NCBI RefSeq assembly: GCF_004379255.2
Contig: NC_056035.1
Coordinates: 39,002,773-39,066,772 of the forward strand
DNA length: 64,000 nt
Direction: 5' to 3'
Source of the DNA: Salvia splendens
Lineage: Eukaryota; Streptophyta; Magnoliopsida; Lamiales; Lamiaceae
Every line of letters begins with the position of its first letter. Position 1 is the first letter of the stretch. Of the stretch, positions 47,601 through 58,309 are shown piece by piece. The notes under the pieces were generated by a model that was not told the DNA's origin, ran no database searches, and worked only from the letters and a program-made list of their open reading frames with translations. The position numbers were made by a program, and so were the translations under genes.

Positions 47601-50114
47601 TCAATCTGTAGTCATCGGTTGACTCATACAGCACCTGAAACGAGCTTTTCTCACAGTAGTCATGATCCCCGTCTCTGCAGCCTCGAGCATTTTCACCACC
47701 TCACTGAAGGACGGCCTAACATCAGGATTGCCATCCCAGCAGAGCGTCATGATCTGGCTCAGAGCAGGCAGACACTCGTTGGGGATAGTGGGCCGGACAC
47801 CCTTGTTCACAACAGCGAATGCTGCCTGAACGGCAGTCATGTTCTGGAACGGGAGCATCCCTGTGATTAGCTCCCACAGCACAATCCCAAAGCTGTATAC
47901 ATCGACCTTTTGGGTATAAGGCCGGTGTTGGATCATTTCTCTGCAATTTCATAGCACAAAGTTATGAACCATCAAGAAATACAGAAGAATAGCCACCATG
48001 TGGAGAAAGGACTAGGCATTAAGGGCAATCATCGATAAAGTATTATTATGCCAAACTCAAGAAGTGCAAGTGTATGGCCACATGAGTTAAGGTGTAAGAT
48101 TCAAAGTTTTAGGCTGAAGGCCAATATTAGTCTCTTCAACAAGATCAATTTAATGGAGAGGTCTCACAACTCAAAAGGCTCAATACAAACTAATATCCTC
48201 TGTGAGTGAAATTGCTGGCAGCAAGATACCACTCTACTTCTCATTGCTTTTGATAGGTTCCTGTAATGCATTACTATTATCCCACAAAAATCAGACATCC
48301 CCACCAAATTCATGGTGGAGTACTCCCAGCTACCGAAACACCAGAATTCATCTGAACTTCTAGAGTTTGCATATGCAAGTTGAGATTGGGAGCTCAAATG
48401 CACACACTTTCGTCAAATCAAAACTAACCTGTGATTGATCTCCAACAAATATGCTTGAAAAACATCTAAGCTAATGCAGCAACTTCTATTTATCTTGAGG
48501 ACAGCTACTATACCCAAAATCAATGATGAACAACTTGAATCAATAATCCAGATACAGTAAAGTATAGGCATGACAGTTCTTATTGCGGTGGATAGTTTGA
48601 ATATACCTAAAGATCTTGGCATATTCAAAAGATGACACAATTTCTCTTGAACTGAAGCAATTTCTTAATGTTTTGGGTTTAAAAAACGTAACAAAGAAAA
48701 ATAACTAAAGGGTAACTAAAAGCTGTCAATTAATCCCTAGTCTACAATTAAGAACACACAATTTTAGACTTCAAAAACAATTAATAGGTCAGTGAAGTGA
48801 GAATACAAAATCTAAGCAATTTCTAGCAGTGGGGCACATTAAGCATTACAACACTGGATGAACAAAATTGGAGGGTATTGATTTGACATAATGAAACTCT
48901 TCCAACTACATTACCACTATGCATAGTGACCCATTAGCGCATGCTAAAAACGCTCTGATTCCATAAAATGGTTATGTAGTTGCCTGACCAAAAGCATACA
49001 CAGAACACTTTCTAAGATCGTAAGCTCAAAAGGAGCAATTAGAATTATTAGATGATCATAATATCAATCTACAGTTCCCGGGGGGGAAGAGATTGTTACT
49101 GGATGCCCATGACGTTAATAGGTAGGGAAGGGAAAAAGGGAGTCATCGTCCCCAAGTGTAAAAGTATAGTATCTACCGACTAAAAGCAAGGCTAAGGGAG
49201 AAAGGGATGAGTAGAACTTACGGGGCCATCCAACGGTATGTGCCTGTTTCTGGTGTCATTCCTTCTGTCTGCACTTCAATACGAGCTACACCAAAATCTG
49301 CAATCTTAATAGACTTGTCAGCGGCAATTAGAAGATTGTCAGATTTCAAGTCCCGGTGAATCAAATTTAATCCATGAACATATGCCATCCCCCTAGCCAC
49401 ATCTAAAGCCTGCTTGACAGCCAATTTCAAGGGCACTGCACGATTCTGACGTTTTGTCAAGAACTGGCGCACAGACCCTCCCTTGGCATATTCTGTCACG
49501 ATACACCAAACCATGGGTTTTCTGCATGCGCCAATGAAGCGAACAATATTTGGGTGTTTAAGTGTAGCCAACATCATTACTTCTTGCTGAAACTGCTGCT
49601 CCATCGAGTGTGCCCTATCTGGGTCATTCTCCGGCCTCTCCAAAAGCTTAATTGCAACATCATCACCATTATATGTGCCTCTGTATAGCTTCCCAAAAGC
49701 ACCCTGAGCAAAAGCAGGTCCCATATTGAGCTTTCTCAAGTCAATTGTCCACTCATCATAATTCCCAAGTCCCTCAGTAGGATATCGAGGATCCATCAGA
49801 GCTTGAGCGAGGGCATCATCACTCAGACCATGAGAAACTCTCACGTGATTGACACTTGCATCAACAGTATAGTCCTTGACATGCCTGAGGCCATTGTGAC
49901 CCAAGATACGAGTGTGGGAATCATTCGATCCAACACTACTGTTGTCCACCGACATGGCAACCGAGCCTCCACCATTGCTCAATTGCAAGCTCCCGTAACT
50001 CTCAGTTGACATATTTGATCCCTCATTGAGCTTGTGATAAAAATGCATGACATAATTGTCATTATTATTGTTGTTTAGGCCTACAATTCCAGTAAACTTG
50101 GGAGCCTCCAACAT
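47601..50114 (-). CDS. Raf-like protein kinase, group C (RAF22/RAF28-like), copy 1
   Basis: This is a cytoplasmic Ser/Thr kinase of the Raf-like MAPKKK group C. Exons in transcript order: 50114-49222 and 47940-47601, GT-AG, joined within the Pro codon of WMAPE, giving 410 residues. A Ser/Asn-rich N-terminus (1-120) precedes the kinase domain, which has [13 protein letters not shown] (132-144), Lys156, HRDLKSDN (253-260), DFG (273-275) and GTYRWMAPE. The C-terminus is [16 protein letters not shown]. The intron is 1,281 bases. A leader exon ends at a conserved GATCGAG donor near 50,762, so a 5' UTR intron of about 600 bases is likely. A close paralogue lies just upstream on the same strand (52,760-54,999). 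Residues about 28-102 are nearly identical in DNA to that copy. Confidence 0.93.
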
Positions 50115-52759
50115 TTTCTTTTTTAGTGTTCACCAATGCAATCTGCAGCAAGAAACCTCGACAATCTTCTTATATCTACTGCATTAGTATTTCCACCCTC
50201 AAGCTCGAAGACCAAAACCTTCAACAACAAAAAATATAACAATTTAACATTTTTTAGCATACACCCAATATATCCAGAACCTTTCGCTTAAGCAACCAAA
50301 TTAAAACCCACAAAACGAAATCTTTATTTTTAATGATTACTATTAATCATTCTCATAGAAATCCACGACCTTCCCAAACAAAACCTGTCTATAAATGAAA
50401 TTTCTTACTATCTAAAACTACAGATGAAGATAACACTACAATATCCACCAGAACACGCCAAAAATTTAATCATATTCATATGAATTCAAACGATCAAACC
50501 TAGATTTATTACTAAACCCATTTTCTTCTTCAGTCAACTGAGCTGACCAGAATCACTAGCAATAAAATCAAAGGTGTATGTATCCAAAATTCAGCTGTAA
50601 CAATCAGAACTTCCTTTGAAACAAAACCCCCCTCTCAATGAAAAGAATAAACACCTAAAATACAGAAAAATTACAGCAAATAAGAACTTAATAAACCCTA
50701 AAATTCGCAAAATTACACGGTGATCCGAGGGCATAATCGAGAAACAAGTAGAGAAATGCACCTCGATCGAGAGCCAAGAGCCTAGACTGTTCTCGCTGGC
50801 TACAGGTAGACGCGATAGAACTCGCAACGGAGCTCGGTGAAATTTACAGCTCTGACCCTCGCTCCGCCCACTTCTCACAAGCCAGCTTACGTTTACACAT
50901 GAAACACGCAGCTCTAGAGAGAGAAACGACAGATTCGGAGAAGGGCAGCTCTAGAGAGAGAAACTGAGAAATCAACAACAGATTATTCAGAGAAAGAAGA
51001 TGAATATGAAGGGAAGTATGAGCTGAGTTTCTGTCTAGTCTTCGTCTCCTTTTTCTCTCCCCATTTTTACCAATTTTATTTATTCATTTTAATTTACTAA
51101 TTAAACCTAAATGAGTAGTTATCCACTGTAACAGCTTGCGTGGATTGTTTGCGTACAATCGACGTCATAGAATTTGAGTAAGATTTTTTATAGATCGAAC
51201 TAAAATAATTAAATTTGATAATATTCAAATTAAATCGAACCAGAAATTAGAAACTAACTATATATGGAAATTAAAATTGAGTAATTATACTAAGAGATAA
51301 GATTACAATTGTAAAGTTATAAAGTAGGAATAAGTAAAACCAATCCTACTAATGCTATTAGCAAATGAGTTAATGAGGAATATTCGATTGAAGAAGTACT
51401 TAGATTTTACGACAATCAAGTTTCAACGAGATCAACGTTGACTGCATCCATCGTAGTTGGATGTTGGAGAAGAGCCGAAGACATGGATTTATTCCACTTT
51501 GTGACGTGTGCAACTCTCAAAATTCATTATTTTAAGATTCCAAGTTGGTGATTGTTTACACGGGATTGAAAGTTTGACTCATTTCATTTGTCTGTTCTTG
51601 TTGTTTATTCAGTGGGATTATCACAACTTTTTGTTTTGTTTTACACGCTTACTCGATTTTACGACAATCAAGTTTGAATAAGATCGGCGTTGACTGTATC
51701 CACCGTAGTTGGATGTTGGAGATGAGTTAAAGTTAGGGATTTATTCCACTTTATTACATGTGCGACTCTCAAAATTGATTATTTGAAGATTCCAAGTTGG
51801 TGATTGTTTACACGGGATCGGAAGTTCGACTTGTTGAATTTGTCTGTTCTTGTTGTTTATTCAACGGGATTATTATAACTTTATTGTTTTGTTTTACGCA
51901 CTTACTTCGCTATGTCTTATTTTCTTTAATGCCTGTGTTGCTTTTCGGTAGAATAAAAGTTCATATTGTGACATGTGGCACGAACATCTCATCGCCCACC
52001 AACTGAATTTGGAGTTTAACTTTTTCTTTCCGAATTCAATTGGCACATGTCTTGATGAACTATGGTTTGAATATCTCGGATGAGGAACATTGGGTAGAAG
52101 AAGTACTACTACATTTTACGACAATTCAGTTGGAAAAGAATACACGTCAACTGCATCCATCATCCACCGTAGCCGCATGACAAAGATGAGTTGCGGACGG
52201 GCTTTGTGTCAACCTTACTTTAATTCATCACACTTCTATCACGTGTGCTACTCTCAAAATTGATTATTCGAATATTCCAAATTTGTGATAATTCCTTTGA
52301 AGGAATTGGAAGTTTTCATAGTTTCATCTCTCTCTTTTTGTTGTTTATTCAATGACATTTTCACAAATTTTCATAGTTTTGTGACTCTTCTCATATGTCC
52401 ACCAATGTATATATAAAGGAGAATCATTATTGATCTGTCTTAATAAAAGGATAGAACGACGTCGCCTGCTGTTGTAACAGATCAACAGAAACTCAACTAA
52501 AGAAGGCAACTTTTTTAATATAACACAAAGGAATGCATAAATACACATCAAATCTCTTCTATTACCACTAATTTGGTATCTCAAATCCAACAAGTTAAAA
52601 AAGAGAAGGGGAGAAAAAAAAAATCAAAACAAGCAGTTATTACCATAATCTTCCTCTCCTTTTCTCTATCCGAGGAAAGAAATTAAGCCTGATACATACA
52701 TAAGGAAAACTTCCACTTTCTTTACTCTGTTTTCGACACTTCTAGATTTCATCCCAGCA
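50115..52759. other. Spacer between the two Raf-like kinases, with the copy-1 leader and an imperfect repeat family
   Basis: The leader intron and leader exon of copy 1 extend to about 51,050. From 51,403 to about 52,370 there are three related units of roughly 250 bp containing ATTTTACGACAATCAAGTTT, ACTCTCAAAATTGATTATT and TTGTTGTTTATTCA. The two first units are adjacent and the third starts near 52,112. About 52,500-52,759 should be the 3' UTR of copy 2. No other gene is visible. Confidence 0.55.
51403..52370 (+). repeat. Three diverged copies of a ~250-bp unit
   Basis: Unit starts are at about 51,403, 51,655 and 52,112. The first two are spaced by 252 bp and clearly similar along their whole length. 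The third is more diverged and separated by about 200 bases of other sequence. The units have no coding capacity. The repeat lies between duplicated genes, but its unit does not resemble the genes. Confidence 0.75.
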
Positions 52760-54999
52760 TCAATCTGTAGTCATCGGCTGACTCATACAGCACCGGAAAC
52801 GAGCTTTTCTCACAGTCGTCATGATCTCTGTCTCGGCAGCCTCAAGCATTCTTACCACCTCGCTGAAGGAGGGCCTGACATCGGGATTACCATCCCAACA
52901 AAGCGTCATGATCTGACTCAAGGCAGGAAGACAGTCGTTGGGGACGGTTGGGCGAACACCTTTGTTCACAACAGCAAATGCAGCCTGTACAGCAGTCATG
53001 TTCTGGAATGGGAGCATCCCTGTGATCAGCTCCCACAGTACGATCCCAAAGCTATATACATCGACTTTCTGCGTGTAAGGCCTGTGCTGGATCATTTCCC
53101 TGAAATTTCACAGCTCCAAGTACTAAGAATCCCATGGGCATAAATAAGATGCTTCAAGTCAAATACAATGATAATTAAATGAAGAAAGGTTTAGGCGCAT
53201 GAAAAGCGATCAAGAACCATGTCAAGAAGTTCAAATGCATACATCTGAAATGCAGAAAGATTTAGATGCTCGAAGATATAGAGAACTATAATGCCCTCTA
53301 TGTCAAAGGCTGGAGATAAAAGATATTTAACATGTCAAACTCTTATTTATTTTACTCTGGGTCGCAGGAAAAATTCAAGTTTATCGCCAAAACTTCAAAT
53401 TCAATGCAAATCTGACAAAATAATGCACTATGATTCAGAGCACAATACTCCCAAATCATTACAAAAGAAGAAGCCTCAACAATCACATGGAGTATAAGGT
53501 AATGTTATTTATTCCTGTATTTTCGGATTGCTGACAACAAGATGTCATGCTACTACATAGCTTTAAATAAATCCTGAGCAAAAATACACAGAAGATATGC
53601 ATAATGTATATCTCCACCAGATTCATGGTGGGCTAACCAAGCTACTCAGGTATGTGCACTTCTGGCAACTAACTAATCGATTTGTAGAGCAACTCTCTCA
53701 TTATTTATTCAAAAATAACCCATTATATCTACACTTGCAAGATGAATACTGATCATTGTCAATATAGAACCATAAGCCAAGGTGCAATATATTTCTTTTG
53801 CAGACATCTTATCTAGAATAAATGGGCATCCCGCCTTCAACTCCATATCCGAGGATGTAACTGAATGCAATAAATGACCCATACAGTATATAAATGGTAA
53901 AAGACAATGAGAAATAAAGTAACAAAACAATAATAAAAGAAGGGCGAGCGATCAAGCTGAGAAAAAAAAATTGCAATTCCCAGGAAAAGGGAAGTCACTG
54001 GATACGTAGGAAGTTAGTAGGTTGAAAGGAATTTAGTAAGTTAAAAAGGCATAAAATTCAAACTAAGAAAGTGCAACCCAAAAGGAAGAAAAATGTAACT
54101 TACGGGGCCATCCACCGATAAGTGCCTGTTTCTGGTGTCATTCCTTCTGTCTGCACCTCTATACGAGCAACCCCAAAATCCGCAATCTTGATTGACTTAT
54201 CAGCAGAAATTAGTAAATTGTCAGACTTTAAGTCCCGGTGAATTAGATTCAATCCGTGAACATATGCCATCCCTCTAGCCACATCCAAGGCCTGTTTTAC
54301 AGCCAACCTTAAAGGTACTGAACGGTTCTGACGTTTTGTCAAGAATTGGCGGACTGAACCTCCCTTGGCATACTCTGTCACAATACACCAGACTAGCGGT
54401 TTCCGGCATCCGCCAATAAAACGAACAATATTTGCGTGCTTCAGCGTAGCCAACATCATTACTTCTTGTTGAAACTGCTGCTCCATCAAGAGTGCCCTCT
54501 CTGCATCATTCTCCGGCTTCTCCAAAAGCTTAATTGCTACGTCCTCGCCATTATATGTACCCTTGTAGAGCTTTCCAAAAGCACCCTGAGCAAAAGCAGG
54601 TCCCATGTTGAGCTTCCTCAGGTCAAGTGTCCACTCGTCATAATTACCAAGACCCTCAGTAGGGTATCTAGGATCCATCAAAGCTCGAGCTAGGGCATCA
54701 TCACTCAGACCATGAGAAACTCTCACGTGATTGACACTTGCATCAACAGTATAGTCCTTGACATGCCTGAGGCCATTGTGACCCAAGATACGAGTGTGGG
54801 AATCATTCGATCCAACACTACTGTTGTCTACCGACATGGCAACCGAGCCTCCACCATTGCTCAATTGCAAGCTCCCGTAACTCTCAGTTGACATATTTGA
54901 TCCCTCATTGAGCTTGCGGTAGAAATGCGAAAAATCATAATTTTCATGATTGTTGTTGTTTAAGCCTATAATTCCAGTAAACTTCGGAGCCTCCAACAT
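52760..54999 (-). CDS. Raf-like protein kinase, group C (RAF22/RAF28-like), copy 2
   Basis: Exons in transcript order: 54999-54104 and 53099-52760, GT-AG, with the same junction in WMAPE as copy 1, giving 411 residues. I used the ATG at 54,999 (MLEAPKF), matching copy 1. The frame stays open a little further upstream but without an ATG. Kinase landmarks are identical in place to copy 1 apart from one extra N-terminal residue: [35 protein letters not shown]. Copies 1 and 2 share intron position, strand and C-terminus ([16 protein letters not shown]), so they arose by tandem duplication. Silent differences are frequent in the kinase domain but almost absent in a 225-bp N-terminal tract. A leader exon ends near 55,816, and the leader intron contains a 206-bp tandem duplication. 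Confidence 0.93.
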
Positions 55000-55040
55000 C
55001 TTCAAGTGTTTGTATAGAAGCAGCAGACAACCTTGAAAAT

Positions 55041-55452
55041 CTTCTTATATCATCTGCATTAGTGCTGCAACAAGGATATACAAACAAAAATTATCAGTTT
55101 AACAAATACTCCATCCCACCTTTCCCTTGCAAAAGAAGAAGCACCCTAACAACATAAATTAAAAGAAACGATCATTCATTGTTTAAAAAACATATCAAAT
55201 TAGACCTCCAATACATAAGTGAATCTTCAAAATACTTAATTATACTCTTCTTATATCATCTGCATTAGTGCTGCAACAAGGATATACAAACAAAAATTAT
55301 CAGTTTAACAAATACTCCATCCCACCTTTCCCTTGCAAAAGAAGAAGCACCCTAACAACATAAATTAAAAGAAACGATCATTCATTGTTTAAAAAACATA
55401 TCAAATTAGACCTCCAATACATAAGTGAATCTTCAAAATACTTAATTATACT
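55041..55452 (-). repeat. Perfect 206-bp tandem duplication in the leader region of copy 2
   Basis: The unit CTTCTTATATCATCTGCATT... starts at 55,041 and again at 55,247, and the two copies look identical by eye. It lies in the presumed 5' UTR intron of the second kinase, next to its 3' splice site, so each copy may carry an acceptor-like CTAATGCAG (on the minus strand). Confidence 0.9.
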
Positions 55453-56200
55453 CTTCGCACTTTATTAAAACCCCTTAAACAAACCGAAAATTTAAGCGAA
55501 GTCAAACAATTAAGCCCTAATTAGTAGGAGTAATTACTTCCTCCATCTATCCCCCTGCTTTTCACCCCGTTGTGTTGACCAAATTTGCAGCCGACAGATG
55601 TCATTTTACAATCAAATTATCCAAATTTCAGCTAAGAAACCAGAAATAACCAAACCTTCAAGCAAAATACAAAACCCCCAATACAAAAAAACACCAGCTT
55701 GAAGTATTCCCCCAAAATCAAACCACACGGGGAAGGAAAAACTTCGGGAACCCTAAAATTCGTAGGCATATTGAGTGATCCGCGGCAATAATTGAGAAAT
55801 TAGGCGAAAACAAACCTCGATCGAGCCTCTGGTTTCCTGGACGGGTTCAGATAATCCCGACAACACTCTAATGGGAGCTCGGTGCGCGAAGGCGGAGTGA
55901 AAGTGACGACGACAGAAGGGGACAGCTGTAGAGAGAGAGAGAGTAGTAGCAGAGGGAGATTAAGAGAGAGAAATGAGATGGAAATGAATGGAAGGAGTAA
56001 TGGCAAAGAGATGGCTTGGTCTCCTTTTCTCTCTCTTTCTTTCTTTCTTTGTTTCTTGTTTTCACTTTTTTTTTTCTTCTTATTTTTACTGAAAAAGGTG
56101 GAGGAGTGATAGGGTGTGGGCGAGCACGGGACCCAGCTGTTCACTGGGACCCAGCTGAGGGGGAGATCGATTATGAGGCGTCGGATCCTACGAGGGGGAG

Positions 56201-56270
56201 GTGGGGCCCACGTGGACATCGACGGCAGTGCACGCGCCGGTCAATATTGTAGCCAGCGTGTGGGGCCCAT
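56201..56270. promoter_or_regulatory. G-box overlapping TCP/site II-like motifs
   Basis: GTGGGGCCCACGTGG (56,201-56,215) combines a GGGCCCAC box with a CACGTG G-box (56,209-56,214). TGGGGCCCAT follows at 56,261. These are known plant promoter words for TCP and bZIP/bHLH factors and lie at a plausible distance upstream of the copy-2 leader. Function is inferred only. Confidence 0.4.
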
Positions 56271-57221
56271 CCCCCGGACGGTCATTTTGACTGCCTGTGT
56301 TGGAGAAAACAAGAGGATACAACTGAGGAAGCGTAAAGTACATCGTGTAGAAGCGGAAGAATTGGACAACTAATCATTTTTAAAATGATCACGACTTTGA
56401 TGAACCTATATTTACAATAGAATTTTACGTCGTTGATACACTCATAATCAAGGTTAAACTAGCTTCCACGGTGAAATTCTCAGATTATCGTTCTAAGATA
56501 TTCACTATGATTTCATATTACTACAGTATTATTGAAAAATATTATAAGGAATAGTATACATTTTAATCAATGATTCAACTCAAATCTTATTATAAAAGTA
56601 GGAGTTAGATTTTATTAATTTTTTCAATCCATTTTTATTTACATAATTAAAATTTCTGTCTAACGAAAATGGATATTCAATTGCACAAAGGTATTTACTT
56701 ACGTTTTTCACTTAAAATATTTTGAAAAGAATTCAGATGAATTTGCTAATAGATGTAGCCATGTAGGGCAAGTTCAAGAACTTGGCATTAAAGAGAACAT
56801 ATAGTTTAAAATTTAAATGGAGTGAAATATCTAGGAATGACGGTACAGTCCAAAATCTAAAAGCTAATCTAACTAGTTTGCTAAATTTATAGGATTATAG
56901 TTGAATTTTTTGTGCATCTATGTTATTAACTTTAGAGTGGAGTCGCAGAATTTGATGGGCTGGTCCTATGTTTTCTATTCTCTCACCTTATTTTATCTGA
57001 TTATGCACTTCAATGGTAATTTTAATAAAATGAATAACTCCACAAAAATAAAAATACATTAGATAAATGAATTTGAAAATTCAAGTTTACTAAAAGAAGT
57101 ATTCTTAATTTCAAAATATTCTTAGTTCAAGATCAATCATACATATTCTTATAGTATATTATAAATGGTCGATTTTGTCTCATTTTTTCAAATGTTTGCT
57201 CGAAATTGTCCCACTATTTAG

Positions 57222-57446
57222 TACTCATTCCGTCCCAACTAAGTTGAGTCGTATTCTTTTTTGGGATGTTCCAACTAAGTTGAGTCACTTCTTTTTTGGA
57301 CTAAAAACAAAATATCAAATCATTCTTACTTTTTTTCATCACCAACTTTACTCTCTATATATTTTTTACTTTATTCATCTCTTATATTTTTCAACGTAAT
57401 TTCTTAATTTCTATGCCTAAAAAAATTTGAACAGAAGGAAGGAGTA
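57222..57446. mobile_element. Stowaway-like MITE (about 225 bp)
   Basis: It begins TACTCATTCCGTCCCAACTA and ends ACAGAAGGAAGGAGTA. The inverted ends are imperfect. A 5' repeat of CAACTAAGTTGAGTC occurs twice. TA is at both ends. Confidence 0.65.
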
Positions 57447-57696
57447 ATTGTCGTTACATTTTGGAAATAAAATATCCCACAAACTATGGTGATAGCAATA
57501 TGGAGGTGGCAATATTCCTTTATTTAATCAGAAAAATATCCCGTAACAAAAGTGTAAACTTTCAAGAATACAAGCAGAATGATTATATTTACTTTTGTGT
57601 ATATATGATATTTACTTTCAATTGGTAAGCTTGAAAATGTAGGATAAGAGAGATTGACGAGCAACAAACAAAGTGAAAAGAGAGAATTGGGAATGC

Positions 57697-57741
57697 GTGA
57701 TGTGATGTGATGTGATGTGATGTGATGTGATGTGATGTGAT
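57697..57741 (+). repeat. GTGAT microsatellite, nine units
   Basis: GTGAT is repeated nine times without interruption, just before a MITE. On the opposite strand it gives a chance Thr/Ser/His-rich frame. Confidence 0.95.
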
Positions 57742-57754
57742 TGCTTATATCTAG

Positions 57755-57960
57755 TACTCCATCCGTCCCATTAAATATGCAACATTTGATTTTCGACACG
57801 GGATTTTATGTAGTGTTGTTTTGTAAGTTAACGAAGAGAGAGTAAAGTAAGAGAGAAGAAAAAGTAGAGTGAATATTGTTTCCATTTTTAGAAACGTTTC
57901 ATTTTTAATAGAACAGACCAAAAAGGAAAACGTTTCATTTCTAATGGGACAGAGGGAGTA
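57755..57960. mobile_element. Stowaway-like MITE (about 206 bp)
   Basis: The ends TACTCCATCCGTCCCATTAA and CTAATGGGACAGAGGGAGTA are inverted with TA duplication. There is no coding capacity. Confidence 0.82.
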
Positions 57961-58309
57961 CTAGTTTTTATTCCTTTTACCCCATTTTTTTTTCTGTTAT
58001 TCAACGACATTTCCATATTTTCATTAGTAAAACAATGGAATTTTGTTTTTATAATATTATAATTATAATTTGATCGATTTATAACTATAAAAGTGTTAGT
58101 GAAATTAGAATAAGAATGTAAATAAAGATACGAAGCATATCCCATAATGTCACGACGTTGATATATTTGTTTGTCGTGACAAATTTTAATTATTTTAGCA
58201 GTTGGGTAGTAAATTTATAAATGTATGATTGTTTAAGAAAGATTTGATACGATGTGGGCCGCGAATGTCCTTGCGCCTATAAACAAAAGAGAAAAGCTGC
58301 CTTGATGCG

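Larger units (their letters stand above)
55000..58309. promoter_or_regulatory. Divergent intergenic region between kinase copy 2 (-) and the starch synthase-like gene (+)
   Basis: From 55,000 to about 56,060 come the leader intron and leader exon of copy 2, including a CT/GA-rich leader. Around 56,120-56,280 the sequence turns GC-rich, with two GGGACCCAGCTG words, GTGGGGCCCACGTGG and TGGGGCCCAT. The rest, to 58,309, is AT-rich with two MITEs and a GTGAT microsatellite. No further gene is seen. Confidence 0.5.

Noticed and set aside
55800..56373. Frames of 75-139 codons on both strands around the kinase leader
   Set aside because: They lie in CT/GA-rich leader and promoter sequence, show no domain, and are explained by low complexity.
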